A stretch of DNA of 64,000 nucleotides from Intrasporangiaceae bacterium URHB0013 (GCA_000620545.1 JIBA01000015.1:248001-312000); one strand, 5' to 3'; numbered from the stretch's first letter, positions 1 to 9,779 are shown. Numbers and translations: made by a program. The notes: a model not told the origin generated them from the letters alone.

Positions 1-1184
1 ACGACGCCGGCTCCGGGCGCGGCCGTGAACTTCAGGCGTACGGGGTCCTCACGACCGCCGATGCCGAGGGGGTGGATCTCGAGGCTCGGCTGACGCCCGG
101 CGATGGACGGGCAGACCTCGAGCATGTGGGCGCCGAGGATCTTCTCCTCCCCCGGCACGAGGTGGTAGGTGTAGTCCTCCATGAAGCTCGTGCCGCCGGG
201 CCGCCCCCCGGCCATGGCCTTGGCGGTGCGCAGCAGCACGGACGTCTTCCAGTCACCCTCGCCGCCGAAGCCGTAGCCGTCGGCCATGAGCCGCTGGACT
301 GCGAGGCCGGGCAGCTGGCGCAGTCCGCCGAGGTCCTCGAAGTTCGTCGTGAACGCCCGGAAGCCGCCGTCGGTGAGGAACGTCCGCAGACCCGCCTCGA
401 TGCGGGCGCCGTAGCGCAGCGACTCGTGGCGCTCACCGCCGCGACGCAGCTCGGGCACGACGGCATACGCCTGCTCGTACTCCGCGACGAGCGTGTCGAC
501 CTCCGCGTCGCTGACGGCGTCGACCACCTCGACGAGCTCGTTGACGCCGTACGTGTTGACGGAGACGCCGAACCGGAGCTGGGCCTCGACCTTGTCGCCC
601 TCGGTGACCGCGACGTCGCGCATGTTGTCGCCGAACCGCGCGAGTCTCAGGGTCCGCAGCTCGGAGACACCGGCGGCCGCGCGACCCCACGAGCCGATCC
701 GCTCGAGGACGGCGGGATTGCTCACGTGACCGGCGACGACCTTGCGCGCGATGCCCAGTCGCGCTCCGACGAAAGCGAACTCGCGGTCACCGTGGGCCGC
801 CTGGTTGAGGTTCATGAAGTCCATGTCGATGCTCGACCACGGCAGCTCGGCGCCGGCCTGGGTGTGCAGGTGCAGCATCGGCTTGCGCAGTGCGTCAAGG
901 CCAGTGATCCACATCTTCGCCGGGGAGAAGGTGTGCATCCAGGTGATGACCCCAATGCAGGAGCCGGTGGCGTTGGCCTCGAGGACGGCGGCGTGGATGG
1001 CCGCGGAGTCGGCGAGGATCGGCTTCCACACGACCCGGGCCGGCAGCACGGCGCTCGCGTCGATCTCCTTGGCGATCGTCTGGCTCTGGTCGGCCACCTG
1101 ACGCAAGGTCTCCTCGCCGTAGAGGTGCTGGCTCCCGGTGAGGAACCAGACCTCGCGCTGCTCGGGGCTGGGGCTCGTGGTCAT
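1..1184 (-). CDS. araA: L-arabinose isomerase, C-terminus beyond window
   Basis: Converts L-arabinose to L-ribulose in the cytoplasm, the first step of the araBAD route. The ATG at 1184-1182 gives a start reading [20 protein letters not shown]; the GSQHLYG motif is typical of the AraA N-terminus. Further family features are the HTFSPAKMW stretch, the [17 protein letters not shown] block and EGDWK near the window edge. About 394 codons are present, so roughly 100 residues of the usual 500 lie outside the window. The start overlaps the araD stop by four bases (ATGA), so it is the last visible gene of a coupled operon. Identification is firm from both sequence and context. Confidence 0.96.
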   Translation of the reverse strand, partial: MTTSPSPEQREVWFLTGSQHLYGEETLRQVADQSQTIAKEIDASAVLPARVVWKPILADSAAIHAAVLEANATGSCIGVITWMHTFSPAKMWITGLDALRKPMLHLHTQAGAELPWSSIDMDFMNLNQAAHGDREFAFVGARLGIARKVVAGHVSNPAVLERIGSWGRAAAGVSELRTLRLARFGDNMRDVAVTEGDKVEAQLRFGVSVNTYGVNELVEVVDAVSDAEVDTLVAEYEQAYAVVPELRRGGERHESLRYGARIEAGLRTFLTDGGFRAFTTNFEDLGGLRQLPGLAVQRLMADGYGFGGEGDWKTSVLLRTAKAMAGGRPGGTSFMEDYTYHLVPGEEKILGAHMLEVCPSIAGRQPSLEIHPLGIGGREDPVRLKFTAAPGAGV

Positions 1185-1867
1185 CGGGTGTCCTTCTGTC
1201 CGTAAACGTTCTGGTAGCGGTCGAAGAGGGAGTCGACGTCGCTGGGGTCGATGGTGATCGGCTGCCCGAGCTGTCGGGCGATGTGGACGGTGCGGGCGAC
1301 GTCCTCGCACATGACGGCCGCCTTGACGGCCGCACGGGCATCCGTGCCGATGGTGAAGACGCCGTGCTGCTTCATGAGGACGGCGGTGGAGCGGGAGGAG
1401 GTGAGCGTCTCGACGATCCCCCGGCCGATGGAGTCGTCGCCGATGAGCGCGAAGGGCCCCACGGGGATCTCGCCGCCGAACTCGTCCGCCTGCATCGTCA
1501 GGGCGCACGGGATGGGCTCGCCTCGACTCGCCCACGCCGTCGCATACGTCGAGTGGGTGTGCACGACGCCTCCGACGTGCGGCATGGACCGGTAGACGTA
1601 CGCCTGGGCGTCGGTGTCGGACGAGGGTGCGTGCTCACCCTCGAGCACCCGGCCGTGCAGGTCGCACAGCACCATGTTCTCCGGGGTGAGGTCGTCGTAA
1701 GAGACCCCGGACGGCTTGATGACCATGAGGTCGCGGTCCGGGACACGTGCCGAGACGTTGCCGGCTGTCCAGATGACGAGCTGGTAGCGGGTGAGCTCGG
1801 CGTGCAGGGCGCACACCTCACGCCGCAGGGACGTGATGGTCGCGTTCACATCCGTGGTCACGCTCAT
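1181..1867 (-). CDS. araD: L-ribulose-5-phosphate 4-epimerase
   Basis: Epimerises L-ribulose 5-phosphate to D-xylulose 5-phosphate, the last step of arabinose catabolism before the pentose phosphate pathway. The 228-residue protein is full length for a class II aldolase-fold epimerase. GNVSAR (36-41) and KPSG (51-54) form the phosphate-binding region. HTHS gives metal ligands His103 and His105, and QHGVF gives His168. The start overlaps araB by four bases (ATGA) and the end overlaps araA by four. L-fuculose-phosphate aldolases share the fold, but the araB/araA neighbours settle the call. Confidence 0.96.
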   Translation of the reverse strand: MSVTTDVNATITSLRREVCALHAELTRYQLVIWTAGNVSARVPDRDLMVIKPSGVSYDDLTPENMVLCDLHGRVLEGEHAPSSDTDAQAYVYRSMPHVGGVVHTHSTYATAWASRGEPIPCALTMQADEFGGEIPVGPFALIGDDSIGRGIVETLTSSRSTAVLMKQHGVFTIGTDARAAVKAAVMCEDVARTVHIARQLGQPITIDPSDVDSLFDRYQNVYGQKDTR

Positions 1868-3666
1868 GCCGCCTCACCGCCCGCACTGGCCTCCCGAGGG
1901 GTCGCAGCGCCACGGGCGATGCCGTCGGCTGTCACCGTGACGACCTCGGACTTGCCCGCAATCGCCTTGCGGCGCAAGGCCTTGAGCCGTTTCATCACGT
2001 CGTTGCCACCACGGCCGAAGTGGTCGTGGAGGCGCACGTACTCCTCGAAGAGCGGGTCGTACGCCGCTGCGCCGGCCTCGTCTGGCACGAACGCCGCCCG
2101 CTGGACCCGACCCATTCGCTCCGCGGCCGAGGACACGTCGGGGTAGGCGCCGGCGGCGACGGCGGCGTGGATCGCCGACCCGAGCGCGGGACCCTGGGCC
2201 GAGCCGATGACCGAGAGCGGCAGCCGCGTGACGTCGGCATAGATCTGCATGAGCAGGTGGTTCTTCGTCAGACCACCTGCGATGACGAGCTCGGTGACCG
2301 GCACGCCGCTGTCACGGAACGCCTCGAGGATGACGCGCGTGCCGAAGGCCGTGGACTCCAGCAGCGCCCGGTAGGTGTCCTCCGGCCGTGTGGCGAGCGT
2401 CTGCCCGACGACGAGACCGGAGAGCTCATGGTCGACGAGGACCGAACGGTTGCCGCTGTGCCAGTCGAGCGCGACGAGGCCGTGCTCCCCGACCGCCTGC
2501 GCGGACGCCTTCTCCGTGAGGAGCTCGTGCAGCGACAAGCCGCGCAGCTCTGCCTCGGCGACGTAGTCCGCCGGCGCCGCCGTGCGGGTGAACCAGCCGA
2601 AGATGTCGCCGACGCCCGACTGGCCTGCCTCATAGCCGTAGAGGCCCTCGACGATGCCGCCGTCGACGACGCCACACATGCCCGGCACCTCGCGCAGCCG
2701 GTCGCTGCTCATGACGTGGCAGGTCGAGGTGCCCATGATCGCGACCATCTGGCCGGGGGCGGTCGCCTGCGCCGCGGGCGCGGTGACGTGAGCGTCCACG
2801 TTGCCAACCGCGACCGCGATGCCCTCGGGCAGCCCTGTCCACGAGGCGGCCTCGGCCGTGAGCGTCCCTGCAGCAGAGCCGAGCTCACCGATCGGCTGGT
2901 CGAGCTTGTCGGCGACGAAGTCGGCGAAGTCGGGATTGAGTGCGGCGAGGAACTCGCGCGACGGGTAGGCGCCGTCCTGTCTGATGCCCTTGTACCCGGC
3001 CGTGCACGCGTTGCGGACGTAGCGGCCGCACAGCTGCCACACGATCCAGTCAGCCGCCTCGACCCACCGGTCCGTGGCCGCATACACCGCAGGGTCCTCC
3101 TCGAGCACCTGGAGGGCCTTGGCGAACTCCCACTCCGAGCTGATCAGCCCCCCGTAGCGCGGGAGCCACGACTCGCCCCGGTCTGCAGCGATCGTGTTGA
3201 TCCGGTCGGCCTGGGCCTGCGCGGCGTGGTGGCGCCACAGCTTGACCCAGGCGTGGGGACGCCCGGACCACTCGGGGAGCTCGCAGAGCGGCACCCCCTC
3301 GGCCGTCGTCGGCAGGACCGTGCACGCCGTGAAGTCCGTCGCGATGCCGACGACGTCTGAGGGGTCGATCCCCGCCGCCGCGACCGCTTGGGGCACCGCG
3401 CGACGCAGCACGTCGCGGTAGTCCTGCGGCACCTGCAGGGCCCACTCCGGCGGCAGGGACGCACCCCCCTCGACCGGCAGCCGGTCGGTCACCACGGCGT
3501 GGGCGTACTCGTGCACCGCCGAGCCGAGCTCGGCGCCGTCGGACACCCGCACGACGAGGGCTCTCCCCGAAAGGGTCCCGTAGTCGACACCGACGACGTA
3601 CCGCGGTGAACCGTCCGTGCTGCCGGCGGCAGGCGCGGCCGTTTCGGGGGTGGAACCCTGAGTCAT
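1864..3666 (-). CDS. araB: Ribulokinase (FGGY family)
   Basis: Phosphorylates L-ribulose with ATP. The N-terminus carries the FGGY-kinase phosphate motif VGVDYGTLSGR (about residues 25-35). IVAGGL-type residues (VIAGGLTKN) and a C-terminal ATPase half follow. At 600 residues it is longer than the usual 560 or so. A basic, alanine-rich tail after the FGRGGNDVMKRLKALRRK segment accounts for most of the extra length and may be dispensable. The start ATG overlaps the stop of the LacI-type regulator (ATGA, 3663-3666), and its own end overlaps araD. Order in the transcript is regulator, araB, araD, araA. Confidence 0.96.
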   Translation of the reverse strand: MTQGSTPETAAPAAGSTDGSPRYVVGVDYGTLSGRALVVRVSDGAELGSAVHEYAHAVVTDRLPVEGGASLPPEWALQVPQDYRDVLRRAVPQAVAAAGIDPSDVVGIATDFTACTVLPTTAEGVPLCELPEWSGRPHAWVKLWRHHAAQAQADRINTIAADRGESWLPRYGGLISSEWEFAKALQVLEEDPAVYAATDRWVEAADWIVWQLCGRYVRNACTAGYKGIRQDGAYPSREFLAALNPDFADFVADKLDQPIGELGSAAGTLTAEAASWTGLPEGIAVAVGNVDAHVTAPAAQATAPGQMVAIMGTSTCHVMSSDRLREVPGMCGVVDGGIVEGLYGYEAGQSGVGDIFGWFTRTAAPADYVAEAELRGLSLHELLTEKASAQAVGEHGLVALDWHSGNRSVLVDHELSGLVVGQTLATRPEDTYRALLESTAFGTRVILEAFRDSGVPVTELVIAGGLTKNHLLMQIYADVTRLPLSVIGSAQGPALGSAIHAAVAAGAYPDVSSAAERMGRVQRAAFVPDEAGAAAYDPLFEEYVRLHDHFGRGGNDVMKRLKALRRKAIAGKSEVVTVTADGIARGAATPREASAGGEAA

Positions 3667-4694
3667 GTGGCTGTGCTCCTGGTCTGGCCGGGCGGCGCAC
3701 TGCTCGCCCGGACGATGAGTTCGGGGTCGATGAGGCTCGGGACCTGGTCGGTCTCACCGGAGATCGCGGCCGTGAGCATCGCGATCGCCGCGCGGCCGAT
3801 GGCGGCGAAGTCCTGGCGGACCGTCGTCAGCGGCGGGATGAGGTAGGCCGCCTCGGGCACGTCGTCGAAACCGACGACGCTGACGTCGTCGGGGACGGTG
3901 CGCCCGCTCTCGTGGAGCGCGCGCAGGACCCCGACGGCCATCTGGTCGTTGGCGGCGAACACCGCTGTCACGTCAGGGCTCTCCGCAAGGGCGAGACCCG
4001 CGCGGTAGCCGCTCTCGGCCGACCAGTCGCCCGGCACGGGCTCCATCGGGCGGTGGCCGGCAGCAACCATCTCGGCGCGCCAGCCCTCGAGCCGCGCGCG
4101 GGACTCGGCCCAGTCGAGCGGCCCGGTGACGTGGGCGACCTCGACGTGGCCGAGGTCGAGCAGGTGACGCGTGGCGAGACGGGCGCCGGCGACGTTGTCG
4201 ACGCCGACGGTCCGACGGGCGCGGGTCAGGTCGCCCTCGACGATGACGAAGGGCATCCGGGCGCTGCGCGACCTCGCGACCTCGAGCGCCTCGTCGTGCC
4301 CGGCGATGACGACGATGCCCTCCACGGCGAGCCGGTCGAGGTGGTCGACGGCGGCATCGAAGCCTTCGCGGGACATCTCGGCGAGGGACACCGAAGAGGC
4401 GAAGAACCCGGCCTCGCGCGCGGCCGTGTTGACGGTGCGGTGCACGCTCGTCGGGCCGAAGAGGGTCGACGCGGTCGTGATGATGCCGATCGTGGCCGAC
4501 CGTCCGCGCACGAGGGTGCGCGCCGCGGTGTTGGGCCGGTAGCCGAGGCGCTCGATGGCCTGGAGCACGCGGTCGCGTGTCTCGGGCCGGATGCTCGCCG
4601 CACCGTTGATGACGCGCGACACCGTCTGGTGCGAGACGCCGGCCAGCCGGGCGACGTCCTGCATGACGGGCGCCCGTGACGCGGTGTCGCTCAC
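3663..4694 (-). CDS. LacI-family regulator of the arabinose operon
   Basis: A 343-residue LacI/GalR-type repressor, normal length. The helix-turn-helix is at the N-terminus (MQDVARLAGVSHQTVSRVIN), with the hinge-helix region RPNTAARTLV, followed by a periplasmic-binding-protein-like sugar domain. The GTG at 4694 is preferred because an AGGAGG lies seven bases before it; it overlaps the last codons of the upstream permease gene (GTGA). It sits between transporter and kinase genes, so it likely senses L-arabinose or a derivative and represses this operon through the two related sites at 9766-9779 and 9843-9856. The effector is inferred. Confidence 0.93.
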   Translation of the reverse strand: MSDTASRAPVMQDVARLAGVSHQTVSRVINGAASIRPETRDRVLQAIERLGYRPNTAARTLVRGRSATIGIITTASTLFGPTSVHRTVNTAAREAGFFASSVSLAEMSREGFDAAVDHLDRLAVEGIVVIAGHDEALEVARSRSARMPFVIVEGDLTRARRTVGVDNVAGARLATRHLLDLGHVEVAHVTGPLDWAESRARLEGWRAEMVAAGHRPMEPVPGDWSAESGYRAGLALAESPDVTAVFAANDQMAVGVLRALHESGRTVPDDVSVVGFDDVPEAAYLIPPLTTVRQDFAAIGRAAIAMLTAAISGETDQVPSLIDPELIVRASSAPPGQTRSTAT

Positions 4695-5704
4695 GAGGTC
4701 CTCCTCATGAACAGCCGCTGCATCACGATGAAGAGCAGGAGCAGGGTTCCGATCGCGATCTTTGTCCACCATGAGCTCAGCGTGCCTTGGAACGAGATGA
4801 GTGTCTGGATGACACCCAGGACGAGCACCCCGAGGAGCGACCCGAGGACGTAGCCGACCCCACCCGAGAGCAGCGTCCCGCCGATGACGACCGAGGCGAT
4901 GGCGTCGAGCTCCATGCCGACGGCGTGCAGCCCGTAGCCTGAGAGCATGTAGACGGAGAAGAGGAGTCCGGCGATCGAGGCGCACAGCCCGCTGATGCCG
5001 TATGCCGCCACCTTGACGCGTCCGACGGCCAGCCCCATCAGCGTGGCCGAGCTCTCGCTGCCGCCGATGGCGTAGACGGTGCGCCCGAAGCGCGTGCGGT
5101 GGAGCACCCAGACGGCCGCCGCCACGATGGCGAGGGCGATGACGACGCTCCACGTGATGACGACGCCACCGGGGAGCTCGATGGTGCCCGTCGCGAGGGC
5201 CCGGAAGAAAGGGTCCTTGATCGAGATGGACTCGACCCCGATGACGAAGCAGAGACCCCGGGCGAGGAACATGCCCGCGAGCGTCACGATGAACGGCTGG
5301 ATCTCGAAGTGGTGGATCACCAGTCCCATGAGGACGCCGAGGCCGGTGCCGATGGCCAGGACCAGCAGGATCACGAGGGGCGCCGGGAGGCCTGCCTTGA
5401 GCGCGGTGGCCGCGACCATCGTCGAGAGCGCGACGACCGCGCCGACGGAGAGGTCGATGCCACCCGTGAGGATGACGAAGGTCATGCCGACCGCGAGGAC
5501 GATGAGGAACGCGTTGTCGATGAAGAGGTTCGCGAACACCTGACCCGAGGCAAAGCCCTCGTAACGGACCGAGCCGACCCCGAAGAGCAGGACGAAGAGC
5601 GCGAACGTCGCCACGACGGGCAGCACACGACCGGGAACGATCGGCCGGCGGGTGGCCGATCGGCGGCCGGTGGCGTCCGATCGGGTGGGTGCGGTCGTGG
5701 TCAT
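4691..5704 (-). CDS. Sugar ABC transporter permease (YjfF-like)
   Basis: Integral membrane subunit of a CUT2 ribose/arabinose-type ABC importer, 337 residues with about eight to ten hydrophobic segments. The signature TGGIDLSVGAVVALS occurs near residue 80; it is characteristic of the BPD_transp_2 (RbsC/AraH) family. The ATG at 5704 overlaps the stop of the other permease (ATGA) and was chosen over longer upstream readings for that reason. Two non-identical permeases with one ATPase recall the E. coli ytf/yjfF galactofuranose transporter. Here the operon context makes L-arabinose, perhaps its furanose form, the likely substrate. Confidence 0.93.
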   Translation of the reverse strand: MTTTAPTRSDATGRRSATRRPIVPGRVLPVVATFALFVLLFGVGSVRYEGFASGQVFANLFIDNAFLIVLAVGMTFVILTGGIDLSVGAVVALSTMVAATALKAGLPAPLVILLVLAIGTGLGVLMGLVIHHFEIQPFIVTLAGMFLARGLCFVIGVESISIKDPFFRALATGTIELPGGVVITWSVVIALAIVAAAVWVLHRTRFGRTVYAIGGSESSATLMGLAVGRVKVAAYGISGLCASIAGLLFSVYMLSGYGLHAVGMELDAIASVVIGGTLLSGGVGYVLGSLLGVLVLGVIQTLISFQGTLSSWWTKIAIGTLLLLFIVMQRLFMRRTS

Positions 5705-6888
5705 GACTGGGCCACCTTCTGCTTCGGTGCGGTCGAGGCGTTCGTTGCCGGCGCGGTGGCGGGTGACGCGTCCTGCCCGACGGGGTGGCCGGGAGCGGAA
5801 GGACCATCGGTGTCGGCGGACCACGAGGCCACGCCGGCCGTGGGCTCGGCCGGACCCGTGCGTCGGTGGCGCCGGAAACGCTCACGGACCTTGGGGGCCT
5901 GGAGAAGGCATACGGCGATGACGACGAGTGACTTGAAGACGAGCGTCACCTCGGGCGCGATGCCCATCGAGTAGACCGTCGTCGTCAGCGTCTGGATGAT
6001 GAGGGCACCGACGAGGGTCCCGGAGAGGGAGTACTTGCCGCCGGCGAGCGACGTCCCGCCGATGACGACGGCGAGGATGGCGTCCATCTCGATCCACAGT
6101 CCCGCGTTGTTGGCGTCGGCGGCGCTGACGTTCGAGCTGATCATCAGCCCGGCGAGGCCCGCGCAGAGCGCTGCGAAGACGTAGACGGTCCAGATGATGG
6201 TGCGCGACCGGAGGCCGGCGAGGCGGCTGGCCTCGGGGTTGATGCCGACCGACTCGATGAGCAGGCCCAACGCGCTGCGGCGCGTCACGAGCGCCACGGC
6301 GCCGAGCGCCGCGAGGGCGATGAGGATCGAGACGGGAAGGATCAGGAAGCCGGCGCCGATCTCGCGGAAGGCGTCGTTGCGCACCGTGATGATCTGGCCG
6401 TCGGTGATGAGCATGGCTATGCCGCGGCCGGCCGTCATGAGCACGAGCGTCGCGATGATGGGTTGGATGCCCAGCAGGGCGACGAGGAAGCCGTTCCACA
6501 GCCCGAGCACCAGGCACAGCACGAGGGCGAGGACGATTCCCCGGGTCACAGCGCCGGCACTGGTCGGGTCGGTGGTCCCCGCGATCGTCGTGCACGCGAC
6601 CGCGCCCGCGATCGCGGCGACGGCCCCGACCGAGAGGTCGATCCCCCGGGTCGCGATGACGAGCGTCATGCCGAGGGCGATGAGCAGCGTCGGCGCGCCG
6701 TTCTTGAGGATGTCGACGAGGCTGCCGTAGAGGTGCCCGTCCTGGAGCCGGATCGAGACGAAGCCAGGGTTGCGCGCGGCGTTCGCGACGACGAGGGCGA
6801 CGAGGGCGACGACCGGCCAGAGCAGTCGGCTCCCCCTCACGCGCTCGAGGACTCCGGGCGCCGTGGTGGTGCCGGGGACGGTGCTCAT
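5701..6888 (-). CDS. Sugar ABC transporter permease (YtfT-like)
   Basis: Second membrane subunit of the CUT2 importer, 395 residues. The signature TRGIDLSVGAVAAIAG lies near residue 85, and VVIGGTSLAGGKYSLSGT lies near residue 270. The C-terminal 50 or so residues after the last membrane span are hydrophilic and alanine/proline/threonine rich, longer than in most homologues, and face the cytoplasm by topology rules. The start overlaps the ATPase stop by four bases and the end overlaps the second permease by four. It presumably forms a heterodimer with that permease. Confidence 0.93.
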   Translation of the reverse strand: MSTVPGTTTAPGVLERVRGSRLLWPVVALVALVVANAARNPGFVSIRLQDGHLYGSLVDILKNGAPTLLIALGMTLVIATRGIDLSVGAVAAIAGAVACTTIAGTTDPTSAGAVTRGIVLALVLCLVLGLWNGFLVALLGIQPIIATLVLMTAGRGIAMLITDGQIITVRNDAFREIGAGFLILPVSILIALAALGAVALVTRRSALGLLIESVGINPEASRLAGLRSRTIIWTVYVFAALCAGLAGLMISSNVSAADANNAGLWIEMDAILAVVIGGTSLAGGKYSLSGTLVGALIIQTLTTTVYSMGIAPEVTLVFKSLVVIAVCLLQAPKVRERFRRHRRTGPAEPTAGVASWSADTDGPSAPGHPVGQDASPATAPATNASTAPKQKVAQS

Positions 6889-8549
6889 GAGGCCACCTGC
6901 TCGGTCAGGACGACGTCGTCGTGGGTGGATGAGGGCGATCGGCGGGTGGGGTCGGAGGGCCCGTCCGGGCCGGAGGGGTCGGTGGGGTCGGCGCCCTCCG
7001 CCGAGGCGATGAGCCGCATGATGTCGTCGACCGACGCGGAGCCGTCGAGCTCGGCGACCTTCGTGCGGTCCTTGAGGACGACGACGCGGTGCGAGAGCCG
7101 CGCGACCTCCTCGAGCTCGGCGGAGATGTACACGACCGCCATGCCCTCTGCAGCGAGCTGGGCCACGAGCTTCTGGATCTGCGCCTTGGCGCCGATGTCG
7201 ATGCCGCGGGTCGGTTCATCGAGGATGAGCAGACGGGGCTGCGTCACGAGCCAGCGGGCGAGCAGCACCTTCTGCTGGTTGCCGCCGGACAGCGTGCCGA
7301 CCAGGGCGTCGGGGTTGCTGGGACGGATGTCGAGCGCGGTCACCCACGTCTCTACGAGCTCGTCCTTGGTCCGCCTCGGGATCGGCCGCGCCCATCCCCG
7401 AGCCGCCTGCATGGCGAGCACGAGGTTGTCGCGGATGCTGAGGTCGGCGAGGATCCCCTCTCCCTTGCGGTCCTCGGAGCAGAACGCGATGCCGGCCGCG
7501 ATCGCCGAGCGCGGAGTCCGCAGGCTCAGGGCACGGCCGTCGACGCGTACCTCACCGGAGTCGGCCCGGTCGGCCCCGAAGAGCAGCCGCGCGAGCTCGG
7601 TGCGCCCGCTGCCGAGGAGGCCGGCCAGACCGACGACCTCGCCCGCCGCGATGCGCAGATCGAAGGGCGCGATCGAGCCTCGCCGGCCGAGGCCCGTCGC
7701 CTCGAGCACCGGGGTGCCGTCCACGTCGTCCGCGGCGGCGTCGGCGAGGCGCTCGACCTCCGCGAGGGCTCCGAGCTCGCGGCCGATCATCGCCGAGACG
7801 AGCTGGAGCCGTGTCAGGTCGGTCGTGAGGTACTCCCCGACGAGGCGTCCGTTGCGCAGCACCGTCATGCGGTCGGCGATCTCGTAGACCTGCTCGAGGA
7901 AGTGCGAGACGAAGAGGATCGCCACGCCCTCGTCGCGCAGGTGGCGCATGATCCGGAAGAGCTCGGCCACCTCGTCCTGGTCGAGGCTCGAGGTGGGCTC
8001 GTCGAGGATGAGCACCTGCGCGTCGACGGCGACGGCCCGCGCGATCGCCACCAGCTGCTGGATGGCGATGGGGTGCTCGGCGAGGATCGAGCCGGGGTCG
8101 ATGGTCAGCCCCATCCGCCCGAGCAGCTCGGCAGCGCGCGCCCGCGTCGCACCCATGTCGATCGAGCCGAAGCGGCGCGGCTCACGCCCGAGCAGGATGT
8201 TCTCGGCGACCGACAGGTTCGGACAGAGATTGACCTCCTGGTAGACCGTGCTGACGCCCGATGCCTGGGCTTCCCCGGGGCCGGAGAAGGCGATGCGCTC
8301 GCCGCGCAGCTCGGTCGTGCCGGACGTGGACGTGTACACGCCGGTCAGCACCTTGATGAGCGTCGACTTCCCGGCGCCGTTCTCACCCATGAGGGCGTGG
8401 ACCTCGCCGGGGAAGAGGCGGAAGTCGACGTCCTGCAGCGCTCGCACGCCGGGGAACTCCATCGTGATCGCCCGCATGGCCACCACGGGATCGGCGGCGC
8501 CGCCCGGCCCGTCCGGCTCGGCGACCGTCGTGCTCGACGTGTCGGTCAT
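6885..8549 (-). CDS. Sugar ABC transporter ATPase, two nucleotide-binding domains
   Basis: Energises the CUT2 importer. The 554-residue protein has two fused ABC domains, as in AraG/RbsA/YtfR. The first has Walker A GENGAGKST and Walker B ILILDEPTSSLD. The second has a degenerate P-loop-like GLLGSGRTE, signature LSGGNQQKV and Walker B LLILDEPTRGID. The ATG at 8549 is supported by an AAGGACAGGA stretch upstream; the region before it is a hairpin spacer and not coding. The C-terminal 30 residues are low-complexity Asp/Pro/Ser. It overlaps permease 1 by ATGA. Confidence 0.95.
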   Translation of the reverse strand: MTDTSSTTVAEPDGPGGAADPVVAMRAITMEFPGVRALQDVDFRLFPGEVHALMGENGAGKSTLIKVLTGVYTSTSGTTELRGERIAFSGPGEAQASGVSTVYQEVNLCPNLSVAENILLGREPRRFGSIDMGATRARAAELLGRMGLTIDPGSILAEHPIAIQQLVAIARAVAVDAQVLILDEPTSSLDQDEVAELFRIMRHLRDEGVAILFVSHFLEQVYEIADRMTVLRNGRLVGEYLTTDLTRLQLVSAMIGRELGALAEVERLADAAADDVDGTPVLEATGLGRRGSIAPFDLRIAAGEVVGLAGLLGSGRTELARLLFGADRADSGEVRVDGRALSLRTPRSAIAAGIAFCSEDRKGEGILADLSIRDNLVLAMQAARGWARPIPRRTKDELVETWVTALDIRPSNPDALVGTLSGGNQQKVLLARWLVTQPRLLILDEPTRGIDIGAKAQIQKLVAQLAAEGMAVVYISAELEEVARLSHRVVVLKDRTKVAELDGSASVDDIMRLIASAEGADPTDPSGPDGPSDPTRRSPSSTHDDVVLTEQVAS

Positions 8550-8583
8550 GGCGTCCTGTCCTTCGCTTCCGGGTGTGAGGTGG

Positions 8584-8623
8584 ACGACCCCCGCCACCAC
8601 ACCCGGAGGGTGGCGGGGGCCGT
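8584..8623 (-). terminator. Intercistronic hairpin after the binding-protein gene
   Basis: An 11-bp perfect GC stem (arms 8588-8598 and 8609-8619) is extended by three further pairs across one mismatch, with a loop of about ten bases. It lies between the binding-protein stop and the ATPase start. There is no T run. A stable hairpin here usually protects or partly terminates the upstream message, so that binding protein is made in excess over membrane subunits. Confidence 0.7.
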
Positions 8624-8680
8624 CGTTCTGGAGAGGCGGACCGCCCGGCGTGTGGGCACGGTCGCCTCGGGTGGGAGGGC

Positions 8681-9670
8681 TCAGTACTTCCGCTGGGGCA
8701 GGGCCGTCTTGGCCTGCTCCTGGGTGAAGGTGGTCTCCTCCGTGACGACGCGCTCGGGCACGGACTCACCGGCAACGACCTTCTTCGCGAGGTCCATGAG
8801 CTGGTCGCCGAGGAGCGGGCTGCACTCGACGATGTAGCTGATCTTGCCGTCGGCCAGGGCCTGCATGCCGTCGTGGACCGCGTCGACGGTGATGATCTTG
8901 ATGTCCTTGCCGGGCACCTTGCCAGCCGCCTCGATGGCCTCGATGGCACCGAGCCCCATGTCGTCGTTGTGGGCGTAGACGACGTCGATGTCGGGGTTGG
9001 ACTTGAGGAAGGCCTCCATGACCTGCTTGCCGCCGGAACGCGTGAAGTCGCCTGTCTGCGAGGCGATCACCTTGATCTGCGGGGCGGCCTTGATCGCCTC
9101 CGCGAAACCCTCCTTGCGGTCGATGGCCGGAGCGGCGCCCGTCGTGCCCTGGAGCTCGACGACGTTGACCGCGCTCTCGCCCTTGGAGTTCTCGACGAGC
9201 CACTCCCCGGCCTTCTTGCCCTCGAGCACGAAGTCCGAGCCGAGGAAGGTCTTGTAGAGGGTCTTGTCCTCGGAGTCGACCGCGCGGTCGGTGAGGATGA
9301 CCGGGATGTTGGCGCGCTTGGCCTCGAGCAGCACGGTGTCCCAGCCGGTCTCGACGACCGGGCTGAAGGCGATGACGTCGACCTTCTGCTGGATGTAGCT
9401 GCGGATCGCCTTGATCTGGTTCTCCTGCTTCTGCTGCGCGTCGGAGAACTTCAGCTCGATGCCGGCGGTCTTGGCCGACTCCTGGACGTTCTTCGTGTTC
9501 GCGGTGCGCCAGCCGCTCTCGGCGCCGACCTGGGCGAACCCCATGACGATCGCGTCGCCACCCGCGGCGGCGCCGGACGAGCCCGGCGCGGCCGCACTGC
9601 CGCTCCCGCAGGCGGAGAGGGCCGCGAGGGCGACGGCACTGACGGCCACGGGAAGGATCTTGTTCAGCAC
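8681..9670 (-). CDS. Sugar-binding lipoprotein of the ABC importer (YtfQ-like)
   Basis: Extracytoplasmic solute receptor of 329 residues. The signal peptide ends in a lipobox, LSAC, with Cys21 the predicted lipidation site. The mature part closely follows the YtfQ galactofuranose-binding family in motifs I recall: GFAQVGAESGWR, QQKQENQIKAIRS, VVELQGTTGAAPAIDRK and YAHNDDMGLGAIEAI. It is the first gene of the arabinose operon, read leftwards from the shared control region, and a hairpin separates it from the ATPase gene. Substrate by context is L-arabinose; galactofuranose or a side-chain sugar cannot be excluded. Confidence 0.94.
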   Translation of the reverse strand: MLNKILPVAVSAVALAALSACGSGSAAAPGSSGAAAGGDAIVMGFAQVGAESGWRTANTKNVQESAKTAGIELKFSDAQQKQENQIKAIRSYIQQKVDVIAFSPVVETGWDTVLLEAKRANIPVILTDRAVDSEDKTLYKTFLGSDFVLEGKKAGEWLVENSKGESAVNVVELQGTTGAAPAIDRKEGFAEAIKAAPQIKVIASQTGDFTRSGGKQVMEAFLKSNPDIDVVYAHNDDMGLGAIEAIEAAGKVPGKDIKIITVDAVHDGMQALADGKISYIVECSPLLGDQLMDLAKKVVAGESVPERVVTEETTFTQEQAKTALPQRKY

Positions 9671-9765
9671 TGGACTTCCTCCAACTTGTCGGACGCCGTC
9701 GTTGGCGCCGTGGTGCGGCCGACTACCTCGTCCGCCGTGACCGTCGGGTCACTTGAGGCAAGAGT

Positions 9766-9779
9766 GTGAGCGTTAACAT
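9766..9779. promoter_or_regulatory. Operator O1, LacI-type
   Basis: GTGAGCGTTAACAT is a LacI-family-like half-palindrome centred on a CG step, about 95 bases upstream of the binding-protein start. It matches the reverse complement of O2 in 13 of 14 positions. It is placed to control the leftward arabinose operon. The likely binder is the LacI-type regulator encoded in that operon. Confidence 0.72.

Noticed and set aside
4695-5885. Extending the LacI regulator upstream to 740 residues
   Set aside because: The upstream part is a shadow of the permease gene; the GTG at 4694 has an AGGAGG site and the usual LacI start.
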